This document shows, piece by piece, positions 8,610 through 16,649 of a DNA stretch of 64,000 bases (positions are counted from its first letter, which is position 1; every line of letters begins with the position of its first letter). Made by a program: the position numbers and the translations under genes. Origin of the DNA: Lysobacter sp. Root690 (GTDB lineage Bacteria; Pseudomonadota; Gammaproteobacteria; Xanthomonadales; Xanthomonadaceae); assembly GCF_001427785.1 (NCBI RefSeq), contig NZ_LMHM01000017.1, positions 407,727 through 471,726 of the forward strand, read 5' to 3'. The notes beneath the pieces are model-generated. The model made no database searches, was not told the origin of the DNA, and saw nothing but the letters and a program-made list of their open reading frames with translations.

Positions 8610-9414
8610 TGCCGTTCTCCCGGGGCTGGTTTGCGGCCCGCAGTACGCGGGCGACGTCCGTGTGGTGATTCGCGACGGCGATGGCCAATGCGCTGAGGCC
8701 TTCGCAATTGAGTCGTTTGCGATCGGCGCCGCGGACGAGCAGAAATTCGACCACTTCGGCGGATGAGCCCTTGGCAGCTTGCATCAACGCGGTGTAGCCA
8801 CGATCGTCCTGATGGTCGATGCGGGCATGCCGGTCCAGCAGCGTCTGCAGCAGGGCGATCGCATGCGCGGGCGTGTGGAACGACGCCGTCGCGCGCAGCA
8901 GCGGCGTGTTTCCGCCTGCGTCGGCCAAGTTCGGATCGGCGCCGGCCGCGAGCAATGCGGCCACGATCGCCAGACGTGCGCGTTGTCGTTTTTGCAATAG
9001 CGCGACGCGGTCGTGCTCGGGCAGGAGCGGCTGTCCCGGTTCGGCCATGGACGAACTGACTGCGAGCAGCAACAGGGTTTCGCCGTGGTTGTTGCGCTCG
9101 TCGATGTCCGTCACCTTGGTCAGCAGCGTGAGCACGGTGTCCGGGTCGGATCGGAAGATGGCCGCGGCCGCTTCGCCGAACCATGGGCTGGAGGTGGTTC
9201 CGGTAGATGCCTGAGCATGCGTTAGCGCCCGGCAGACCGGTGTCGACGCGGCCGCGGGTCCGGCCGTTGATCGAGGCGTGGTCGAAGCGATCGATACGGC
9301 CGACTTGAGCGGCGCACTTCGCGGGGAGCATGCGATCAGCGCGATCAGCGCGATCAGCGCGGCGAATAAGCCAACGCGGCGGCGCGGCGAGTTAGCGCGG
9401 ATGATGGACGGCAT
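8602..9414 (-). CDS. Ankyrin-repeat lipoprotein next to vgrG
   Basis: The 270-residue product begins with a basic n-region and a hydrophobic run ending LIAC at C29, a good lipobox, so it is probably a membrane-anchored periplasmic protein. Residues about 105-262 hold four ankyrin-type repeats (NNHGETLLLLAV, AGGNTPLLRAT, RGYTALMQAA, EGLSALAIAV) with the usual G-x-T/S-x-L/A-L cores. The signal peptide is encoded by three copies of a 9-bp repeat (9334-9360) giving ALIALIALI. Ankyrin lipoproteins are frequent T6SS neighbours and some are immunity proteins; the partner is not clear here. It overlaps the gene on either side and is in the same transcription unit. Confidence 0.85.
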   Translation of the reverse strand: MPSIIRANSPRRRVGLFAALIALIALIACSPRSAPLKSAVSIASTTPRSTAGPAAASTPVCRALTHAQASTGTTSSPWFGEAAAAIFRSDPDTVLTLLTKVTDIDERNNHGETLLLLAVSSSMAEPGQPLLPEHDRVALLQKRQRARLAIVAALLAAGADPNLADAGGNTPLLRATASFHTPAHAIALLQTLLDRHARIDHQDDRGYTALMQAAKGSSAEVVEFLLVRGADRKRLNCEGLSALAIAVANHHTDVARVLRAANQPRENGNG

Positions 9415-10183
9415 ACGCGCCCCCCTTGCCCGGGTTCAGCCGCATGACGTCGCGTTCCTGCACGTAACGCAGTTTGCCGCGGATATTGATCAGGCCTTTG
9501 GGCGTGGCGGTGACCCACTTGCCACCGAGCCTGACCTGGGTGCTCGACCCGCTGGTCGCACCGTAGGTGTCGAGTTGGAAGTAATCGGCGAACGCCTGGG
9601 CGATGCTGGGTTTGACCGGATTGGATTCGTGCAGCGCGCGCCAGTAATAGGGGGCGTCGGCAGTGGATCTCAAATCGGTGATCCGGACACCGTTGCGATC
9701 GGTGTCGCTGTAGATCCAGTTCGGCACGGCGGCGTTGCAACCCCATATCTTGACGATCGCGCCGGGCGCGAACAGGCTGCGGATGCGCTCGCGGTAGTGC
9801 GTATACGGGCTACGGATGAGGTCGTCGGTGAAGATCATGCCGGCCTCGGTCTGCAGGGTGGTCAGGTACGACGAGCGGCCGCGCATGGCGACGCGCAGTC
9901 GATCCTGATACAGCGCCGGATCCGAGTAGCCCAGTGCCAGTCCGGAGCCAAAGGCGTGCGAATAGATATGCAGCGCCTTGAGTTTGTAGCCCAGGCGAGA
10001 ACCGAACAGCAGGGCGAAGAACGCGTCCCGGCGTTCGGCCGAATGCAGGGAAATGCGCTTGGGGTCGATCGCCGACAGCTCGGTGCTGGCCAGATCGTCG
10101 GCGAAAGCACGGAAACTACCGAGGTCGCCCCCGCGGCCGTACACCACCATGGCACCTTCAGCGGACATGCGCGTCTCCGCCAT
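9392..10183 (-). CDS. Candidate DUF4347/caspase-clan-like protein, first gene of the vgrG island
   Basis: The product is 263 residues with no signal peptide. Two motifs stand out: HIYSHAFGSGLAL (72-84) and VKIWGCNAA (144-152). A strand-His-Gly motif followed by a strand-GC motif is the signature of the DUF4347 and CHAT/C80 caspase-hemoglobinase fold, giving H76 and C149 as candidate catalytic residues. The rest (YGRGGDLGSFRAFADDLAS near the start) fits an alpha/beta sandwich. I infer a cysteine-peptidase-like effector or processing enzyme; loss of activity cannot be excluded. It is the promoter-proximal gene of the leftward island. An alternative ATG five codons in (10168) is equally plausible. 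Confidence 0.7.
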   Translation of the reverse strand: MAETRMSAEGAMVVYGRGGDLGSFRAFADDLASTELSAIDPKRISLHSAERRDAFFALLFGSRLGYKLKALHIYSHAFGSGLALGYSDPALYQDRLRVAMRGRSSYLTTLQTEAGMIFTDDLIRSPYTHYRERIRSLFAPGAIVKIWGCNAAVPNWIYSDTDRNGVRITDLRSTADAPYYWRALHESNPVKPSIAQAFADYFQLDTYGATSGSSTQVRLGGKWVTATPKGLINIRGKLRYVQERDVMRLNPGKGGAYAVHHPR

Positions 10184-10625
10184 CGAGCATCGTCGTATCG
10201 GGACGATGGGCGCATATCGGACAGGCTTCCAACGCGGCTGTTGGCGTGCAGTCCTTATGCGGCCGTTGCGGGCCGCGAGATAATCCCTTTGTCATTAATC
10301 GCATCCATACGACATTAATAAGGAACTGCAGGCGGACGCTGCGAGTACCGAGCGGGCCGTAAACCGTTTATAGCAGAAACATATTGGGGTTCAGCGCTTC
10401 AATGTGCCAATTGATGCGCTGCGTGTCACAAGCCTAGAGTGCTGTGGAGATTCCGTTCAGCTGAAAATACTGAATGGGCCGGTCTTTGAATGTCCACTTG
10501 CGGTCTGGTTGCGACGAGATTCGAATTTAAAGGGCGACAGGATCGGACAAAGTCCTCGCGCCGCCTGAGATTCCACGGCACTTTGCGATGAAAACAGCGG
10601 CTGCGTCCCAACGAGACAGCCGCCG
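10184..10625. other. Divergent intergenic region between vgrG island and rightward cluster
   Basis: No convincing gene lies here. The part near 10285-10320 is AT-rich and contains CATTAAT twice (10293-10299 and 10313-10319), spaced 20 bp, about 110 bp upstream of the leftward start codon. It is the natural place for the island promoter and a regulator site. A 7-bp inverted repeat (GCGGCTG/CAGCCGC, about 10598-10624) lies before the small rightward ORF. Confidence 0.5.
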
Positions 10626-10940
10626 ATGGGAGAAGTCAATCTAATCGCGGTGGACGATCGGTGCTGTAAGAAAAGTCCGAGTTTCCTGAAGGTCGTTTTC
10701 GCGTCGACCATCGTGGATGGCGGTCGATATGCGATCCGCTCGACAGGGAGCGGCCGCGCCCGTGCGCGTTCGTTCGGCCAACCCAGCGACGGACGCTCGA
10801 CTTCCAACGAAGCCATCGCATTGCCCGATGGCGGCACCCTGCTGCTGAGTACGGCGGTGTTCGCCGATCGCGACGCATCCGATCCGGTGCTCGCGGCAGC
10901 GCAGGCATGGCTGGTCGAAGGCAAGTCGCAAGCGCGCTGA
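10626..10940 (+). CDS. Small hypothetical protein, doubtful
   Basis: The frame encodes 104 residues starting MGEVNLIAVDD. Codon use is mixed in the first half and G/C-rich at third positions in the second half, where the sequence around AIALPDGGTLLLST and ASDPVLAAAQAWL looks protein-like. There is no Shine-Dalgarno sequence, and the start sits just after a short inverted repeat. I recognise no family. It lies between the divergent T6SS island and the seven-gene cluster and could be a separate transcription unit or a non-coding spacer. Confidence 0.35.
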   Translation: MGEVNLIAVDDRCCKKSPSFLKVVFASTIVDGGRYAIRSTGSGRARARSFGQPSDGRSTSNEAIALPDGGTLLLSTAVFADRDASDPVLAAAQAWLVEGKSQAR

Positions 10941-11248
10941 TTCGGTATTGATCCTGCCTTGATCCCGCACTGATCCGCGGCCGAACCCGCCGTCCAAGGC
11001 GGGGCGATCGGCGCTGAAAGCGAATCGGCCCTTGCGCCGAACACTCGTGCCCGTGGCTCCGCCCCGGCGCTCGCCGCGGCCCGGCGAGCAAAAACGTTTC
11101 ATTCCTGAAATGTCCTGCCCGGCGTTGCACGCTCGTTTACTCGGGGGTGATCGGCGCGGACAGCGCATCGATCCACATCAAGGACCGGACCGGGCGCTGC
11201 TGCGTTCGGCCGAACAGCGCGCCGCGCTGAACTTTCAAGGAGAAACGC

Positions 11249-13735
11249 ATGCCGCTGGGTCGACTGCTCAATATCAACCAGGTCCTCGCCGGCATCCGTC
11301 CGGCGCCGGCCGCGCAGCCGATCAAGCTGCCCGGCGGGATCGTGGTGCCGGCGCCGGTCGCGCCGGCCGTGGTGGTCGCCCCGCCGGCCGCCCCGCCGCC
11401 CGCCGCTGCGCCGCCTGTCGCCGCGCCCGCGCCGGCCGTGCGCGTGGCGCCGCCGTTCATTCCCGGCGCGGTGCGGGTCAATCCGGCGATCCTGCGCGCG
11501 CAGCCGGCGATCGTCGCGCAACTGGAAGGCCGCACCCTGCGCCCGCGCTTGAACGACCTGCGCCCGGACCTGTTTCCGATCAAGAGCGGCGGCGGCTTCG
11601 GTCGCGGTGAATCGCAGCACCCGATCAGCCCCACCCAGACTCCGGACGATCGTTGCCTGTATGAAAGTCCGAACAACCCGCAGCAACGTTATTGGCTGCC
11701 GCGCTATCGCCTGCGCAACGCCAACGGCCGCTACGAAGTCACCGTCGCCGAAGGCCAGAACGGCCTGTGGGCGGTGAGCCTGGGCCTGGAAACCTATCCC
11801 GCGCCGGAGATCGCCGATGCCGCGCGCACCGCGCAGATGCTCGAAGTCACGCGCGGCGCATCGGTGACCTACCGCGTGCCCGGCACCGCGATCGAACAAC
11901 GCCTGCCGGCCGGCGAAGTGCAGAAGGACGCGACCGGTTGCGTGGTGATGCTGCAGCTGAGCCTGGCCGATCGCGACGGCCTGCTGCGCGCGTTCATGAG
12001 CAACGACGCGCAATGCAAGCTGGTGCTGTCGCGCGGCTTCACCGTCGCGGTGCCGTTGCCGGCGGGCACCGCGCCCGACGTGCCCAAGCGTCAGCTGATG
12101 ATGGTCAAGGGTCAGATGCAGCTGGCGCGCGCGCCGCTGGAAAGCGCGCAGTTGATGTCGCGCGCGGCGGTGGTCGATGCGAGCATGGTGGCGAAGCCGG
12201 CGGTGACGCTCGATCCAGGCATCACCGCCAAGATGTCGGCCTCGCTTGAGCCGATGCGCATCGCACCGATGCGCGCGGTCGGGGTCAAGCCACCGGTGTC
12301 GCGCATTCCGATCTCGACGATCAAGGCGCGCCGTTTCGACGGCACCCCGATCATCGTCCAGCCCGAGCCGATGCCCGACGACGTGCCGCCGCCGCCCGCG
12401 CCGGAAACGCGTTACGAAATCTCCAACCAGGTGCAGGACTGGGCGGTCGCGTTGTTCTTCGAACCGCAGCTGCATCCGTATCTGTACCCGGCCGGCAGCG
12501 CCAACGGGCCGCAGGCCAGCCGCTGGGTCGTGCATGCGCTGCGCTATCCGGCCGGCAGCGGTCGCAGCCATGCGTATTTCCAGGACTTGAACGATCCGGC
12601 GCGGATCTTTTACCTGCCCGACGCGTTCAAGCTGGCGCGTCGCAGCGAAGCGCCGCATGCACCCTCGCTGGTGTTCCAGGTCGATCAGGGCGACAACGCC
12701 GAGCAGGTGATGGTCGACCTGACCTGCGAAGTGCGTCCGGTCACCGACGGCGAGCGCCTGCTCGCCGCGCGCCGCGACCTCGCCGACAAAGTGCCGGCGA
12801 GCGCGGCCAATCCCAATCGCGAATTCGAACTGCGCCTGCTGCGCGCCAAGTCGAGCCTGCAGATGGCGGTGCTGCGCAACGGCGCGGTGCGTTCGGAAAC
12901 CGTGGCCGCGACGATCGACTGGGACAACGGCTTCACCGTCAACGAGCGCTTCGAGTTCAAGGATTTCCAGGACGTGTTCGGCGTGTTGATGGCCGCGTCC
13001 AATTCCAACCTGCTGCAGGGCAGCGTGGTGGTGACCACCGGCATCAACGAGAACGTGATGGTGCCGGTCAAGCTCAACTTCGCCGACATGGAGGGCGAGT
13101 TGTTCCAGTCGATCGAAACGCCCGATCCTCAGACCGGCGCGGTCGCGGTCAAGCTGCTCAACGCGACCGAGAGCAAGCTGCGCATCACCCAGCTGCCGAC
13201 CTGGATCACCCGCGGCGAAGGATTGGTGGTCGGCCGAATCGAAGGCCTGGACCTGAGCCAGCCGGTCGAGGTCGAACCCGAACAAAGCCTGCAATTCACC
13301 GTGCAGCCCACCGATATCTTGAGCGGCAGCGCGCCGGCCGATGCGATCTTCAACACCGCTTCGGTGCGCAGCGTCCCCGACGGCGAGGCGATCCTCAAAT
13401 ACACCCTGGACGACACGATCGATCAGGAAACCTTCCGCGCCGTCACCGTAATGACCGCGCCGGAAGTGCTGGAGAACATCGCCACTGGTTCGTCCGGCGG
13501 TCCGATCCTCAACATCATCGTCGAGTTCCGCGGCAACCGCCGGGTGGTGCTGGGCGAGAACAACCAGAGCGTCGATATCGAAGTGCCGGTGCCGCTGATG
13601 GACATCCTGTTGCGCAAGGACAGCGAAGGCTTCTACGAATACCGCCAGACGGTGGTGTACAAGTCCGGCCAGAAAGCGCCGACGACGCCGTGGCGCCGCG
13701 ACGATGCGGGCGTGTTGTTCGTGACCGCGGTCTGA
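11249..13735 (+). CDS. Unrecognised 828-aa protein, first large gene of the unknown cluster
   Basis: A good AAGGAG ribosome site precedes the ATG. Residues about 25-75 form a Pro/Ala/Val-rich linker (repeated APP/AAP), the rest is mostly beta-strand-like with few hydrophobic runs, and no signal peptide or transmembrane segment is visible. Near residues 230-265 it has the motif shared by other products of the cluster: a VVMLQLSLADRDGLLRAF-type strand and helix, then a strand ending in VAVP. The C-terminal ~80 residues (PILNIIVEFRGNRRVVLG, then YRQTVVYKSGQ) resemble the beta-sandwich repeats of the three downstream paralogs. The stop is 3 bp before the next start, so the genes are co-translated. 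I cannot assign a function. Confidence 0.85.
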   Translation: MPLGRLLNINQVLAGIRPAPAAQPIKLPGGIVVPAPVAPAVVVAPPAAPPPAAAPPVAAPAPAVRVAPPFIPGAVRVNPAILRAQPAIVAQLEGRTLRPRLNDLRPDLFPIKSGGGFGRGESQHPISPTQTPDDRCLYESPNNPQQRYWLPRYRLRNANGRYEVTVAEGQNGLWAVSLGLETYPAPEIADAARTAQMLEVTRGASVTYRVPGTAIEQRLPAGEVQKDATGCVVMLQLSLADRDGLLRAFMSNDAQCKLVLSRGFTVAVPLPAGTAPDVPKRQLMMVKGQMQLARAPLESAQLMSRAAVVDASMVAKPAVTLDPGITAKMSASLEPMRIAPMRAVGVKPPVSRIPISTIKARRFDGTPIIVQPEPMPDDVPPPPAPETRYEISNQVQDWAVALFFEPQLHPYLYPAGSANGPQASRWVVHALRYPAGSGRSHAYFQDLNDPARIFYLPDAFKLARRSEAPHAPSLVFQVDQGDNAEQVMVDLTCEVRPVTDGERLLAARRDLADKVPASAANPNREFELRLLRAKSSLQMAVLRNGAVRSETVAATIDWDNGFTVNERFEFKDFQDVFGVLMAASNSNLLQGSVVVTTGINENVMVPVKLNFADMEGELFQSIETPDPQTGAVAVKLLNATESKLRITQLPTWITRGEGLVVGRIEGLDLSQPVEVEPEQSLQFTVQPTDILSGSAPADAIFNTASVRSVPDGEAILKYTLDDTIDQETFRAVTVMTAPEVLENIATGSSGGPILNIIVEFRGNRRVVLGENNQSVDIEVPVPLMDILLRKDSEGFYEYRQTVVYKSGQKAPTTPWRRDDAGVLFVTAV

Positions 13736-13738
13736 GCC

Positions 13739-15553
13739 ATGTCCTTTTCCGGTCATCCCGATTGGCGCGCGCCGATGCAGATCGGCGAACGTATCGCCTA
13801 CGCCGCTTACGATCGGCCCGGCGCGTTCGCGCTGCCGCCGACCCAGTTGTCGGCGCAGACGCTCGACGAAACCCCACCGCTGCGCCTGGACATCTTCCAG
13901 CAGGACCGCGGCAGCGCCGGACTGGAGCGTTATTCGATTCTGTCGTTGGCGTTCGCCGCGCAGTTCGGCCTCGACGCCGCGCGTCAGGCCGCGTTCGACG
14001 CCGCGCAGAACGTGCGCCTGTCGCCGCTGCCGGTCGAAGGCGGCTGGCTGCGTTTGAACGCGGTGCAGGCGCTGGACTTGCCGGCATCGCTCGGCGAATT
14101 GCTGCCGCTGGACGCGGCGAGCCTGGGCTCGATGGGCCTGGCGCTGCGCATGGACAGCGCGGCGACCGATCTGTTCGTCGCCGCCCTTCAACGAGGCTTG
14201 CTCGCGGTCAGCGCGCAAGCCTGGCTGCGGGTGCGCGGCGTCGCCGATCGCCTGCCGCTGACGATGAGCTTCGATCCGGCCGCGCTGTTGGTGGCGATCA
14301 AGTCGCTCGGCAGCGGCGCGACCACGATCGATCACGCGTTGCTGCGGCAACGGCTGATCGACGCGCCGCAGACCCTGGGCCTCGGCCTGGCGGCGAGCTC
14401 CGGCGACATCCTCAAGCAACCGCTGGCCGACGCGGTGCTCGATCGCATCGTCGCGCGCTTCGCCACGCCGCAGCCGTCCGCGGCCGATGCGCCGACCGGT
14501 GTGCGCCTGGTGTTCGACGAAGCGTCGATGCGCGGCGGCACGGTGCAATGGAATCTCGTCGAGCCGCTGCTGACGCCGCGTTTGTTCGTGATCGAGGCCG
14601 ATCCGCTCGGTCCGCTGCGCAGCCTGCCCGGCGGCGAACTGCACGACAGCGTGGTGCGCCGTCACGACGTGCGCGCGCTGGCCAGCGGCTGGCGCACGGT
14701 GACGGTGCGGCCGAACCTGCCGCAGCGGCGCATCGGCGTGGTCTCGACCCAGGTCGAACTGCAACTGCCGGCCAAGCCGCCGGCGCGAATGTTCACGATC
14801 AAGACCAGCACGCCGTTGGCCGCGTCGGATCGTCCGATCACGGTCGATCTGCGCCTGAGCCCCAAGGAAGCGCTGAGCTATCAATGGCAGACCACCGCGG
14901 TCGTGCTCAGCGACGGCCGCGCCGAATCGATCAAGGGCCCGGTACGTAAATCCGAGCGCGAGCATCTGCTGATCGACGCCGAGGATTTCGGCCTGCGTTT
15001 CGTGCCGATCGAAGCCGAGCCGGCGTTTCTGGCCCAGGCCGACGTCGAGGTCGAATGTGTGGGCACGCGCAAGGGCCGGGCGTGGTCGGTGCGCGGCATG
15101 CTCGACGACGTGTCGCCGAGCCTGGCGTTCGCGATCCCGGCCGATGTCCAGGATGCGCAACTGCGCGCCAGCGCGCGTTCGCGCCAGGACGGCCGCAGCT
15201 GCGCGATGGCGCCGATCGACGCCGACAGCCTGCGCCTGGACGCTTTCAGTTTCGAAGGCGCCGGTTCGCGCGAACTCGAAGCGGTCTGCGAATTCGACGA
15301 CGCCGCAACGCAGGTTCTGATCGAAATCGCGCCGGAAGACGGCACCGAGCAGCCGGCACGACGCCGTCTGCTGAAATTCACCCGCAACACCCCACGCGCG
15401 CATTGGACCTGGCTTGCGCTGTCGCCGTTCCGCTCCGGCTATCGCTGGCGCTGGACCGCGCAGTCGCCCTGGTCGGACGTGCTGCAACCCGATACGCCGC
15501 TGCGACTGCACAGCAGCGACGCCTCAAGGACGAACAACGGAGCAGGGACATGA
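13739..15553 (+). CDS. Unrecognised 604-aa protein of the unknown cluster
   Basis: This gene starts 3 bp after the previous stop, and its own stop overlaps the next start as ATGA, so three genes form a tight unit. The product has no signal peptide or transmembrane helix. Around residues 130-180 it carries the motif shared across the cluster, here GSMGLALRMDSAATDLFVAA followed by a strand and RLP. The C-terminal half is strand-rich and alternates hydrophobic and charged residues, suggesting stacked beta-sandwich domains. The protein ends in a WTWLALSPFRSGYRWRWT segment and a polar tail. No catalytic motif is apparent and I recognise no family. Confidence 0.85.
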   Translation: MSFSGHPDWRAPMQIGERIAYAAYDRPGAFALPPTQLSAQTLDETPPLRLDIFQQDRGSAGLERYSILSLAFAAQFGLDAARQAAFDAAQNVRLSPLPVEGGWLRLNAVQALDLPASLGELLPLDAASLGSMGLALRMDSAATDLFVAALQRGLLAVSAQAWLRVRGVADRLPLTMSFDPAALLVAIKSLGSGATTIDHALLRQRLIDAPQTLGLGLAASSGDILKQPLADAVLDRIVARFATPQPSAADAPTGVRLVFDEASMRGGTVQWNLVEPLLTPRLFVIEADPLGPLRSLPGGELHDSVVRRHDVRALASGWRTVTVRPNLPQRRIGVVSTQVELQLPAKPPARMFTIKTSTPLAASDRPITVDLRLSPKEALSYQWQTTAVVLSDGRAESIKGPVRKSEREHLLIDAEDFGLRFVPIEAEPAFLAQADVEVECVGTRKGRAWSVRGMLDDVSPSLAFAIPADVQDAQLRASARSRQDGRSCAMAPIDADSLRLDAFSFEGAGSRELEAVCEFDDAATQVLIEIAPEDGTEQPARRRLLKFTRNTPRAHWTWLALSPFRSGYRWRWTAQSPWSDVLQPDTPLRLHSSDASRTNNGAGT

Positions 15554-16248
15554 GCTCGAGCGAAAACACCACCGCCGACAGCGGCGACAGCTACGAAAAC
15601 CTGCGCGGCGTGCTGGTCGCGCCGGGCGACCAGGCGACGACCTGGTATTACCGCGCCGCCGCGCCGGCGCTGGCGACCGACGCCAACGGCCGCGTCCAGT
15701 TCAACATGATCAATGCCGGGCCGATGACGATGTTCGCCTGCACCGGCATGTGGGGCGTGGCGACCGCGACCTTGGACGCGGTGCGCGCCGATCTGGCCGC
15801 GCGCGCCGGCGTGGCGGTGGCGCAGTTGAATCTGTTGCCGGCGCCGGTCGAAGTCGGCGAAGTCAGCCTGATGCTCGGCGACGGCCAGGGCGCGTATGTG
15901 CAACTGGGCAAGACCCGTTCGTCGGGCGCGCCGCCGTACCACGCCGCGTTCAACATCATGCTCGACGCCGATCAGGCCGGGCGCGTGCGCAAGGCCTTGA
16001 GCGGTGAGCGCGGCTGGCTGGAGTTGCGTTACGCGATCACCGCCGCCGCGCCGACCCGGCATACCGCGAGTACGACGACAACCGACGCGATCGATGTCGA
16101 CGTGTCCTTGCGCGCCGACGGCGAGCAGGCCGATGCGGGCTTGAGTCTGCGCAGCCAGGTCAGCAGCTATGCCGAACGCGGCCAGCAGCAACAGCAAACA
16201 CAACACGTATCGGCGGATGCCGCGGACTGGGGATTGCCCAAGCCATGA
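15550..16248 (+). CDS. Unrecognised 232-aa protein of the unknown cluster, minimal form of the shared module
   Basis: The ATG overlaps the preceding TGA. The product looks like a stand-alone copy of the N-terminal module of the three downstream paralogs: an aromatic motif TTWYYRAAAPAL (about residues 30-41; the paralogs have WYYMP or FWYLP), a strand-helix block around MFACTGMWGVATATLDAV, a VSLMLGDGQGAYVQL hairpin, then AAFNIMLDADQAGRVRKAL and a strand ending in AAP. The last 60 residues are polar and Gln-rich (QQQQQTQ) and probably disordered. There is no signal peptide. It could be an accessory or assembly subunit for the larger paralogs; this is inference from shared architecture. Confidence 0.8.
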   Translation: MSSSENTTADSGDSYENLRGVLVAPGDQATTWYYRAAAPALATDANGRVQFNMINAGPMTMFACTGMWGVATATLDAVRADLAARAGVAVAQLNLLPAPVEVGEVSLMLGDGQGAYVQLGKTRSSGAPPYHAAFNIMLDADQAGRVRKALSGERGWLELRYAITAAAPTRHTASTTTTDAIDVDVSLRADGEQADAGLSLRSQVSSYAERGQQQQQTQHVSADAADWGLPKP

Positions 16249-16649
16249 ACATCCGATCTTGATCGTGTCGCGACCGGTTGTGAGCTGAGCGAACGCCGCC
16301 ACCGGCCGCGCTGCGAATCGTAAAGGCGCGATCTTGCGCCAGCGGCGTTTGCCGCGCGATGCAACGCAAACGCCCGCGACCGGTGAATCGGTCGCGACGC
16401 TAGCCGTCTCTTCGGCAACGACGATGTGGGTCTCTACCAGGCCCGCAGCGGGCGAGTATTGCCTTGTGGTTTTGTTGGAAAACAGCTGAAAAATAGCACT
16501 TTTAACGTGTCCGGTACGAAGCGGTGGTGGCGTTCTAAAGATTCGAACCGCACAACGTTCGCCCGCGGAACATCGTCGCTGTAAGCGCGCAAGCCAAGGC
16601 GCGACGGAATCAAACGAACTCAGGATTTATCAGGATAAGGAGCAAGTCC
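16249..16649. other. 400-bp gap inside the unknown cluster, possible internal promoter
   Basis: No gene fits here. The left half is G/C-rich with several short inverted repeats (for example CGCGACCGGT/ACCGGT and GCGGCGTTTGCCGC-like sequence between about 16268 and 16395). The stretch 16480-16550 is locally AT-rich, ending near a good AAGGAG site for the next gene. I infer a promoter for the second half of the cluster; no clear -35/-10 pair can be asserted. Confidence 0.4.

Noticed and set aside
11099-15511. Very long open frame antisense to the first three genes of the unknown cluster
   Set aside because: It lacks a ribosome site and its sequence is Arg/His/Gln-rich, the typical shadow of a G/C-biased gene; the plus-strand genes have consistent protein-like composition and overlapping starts.
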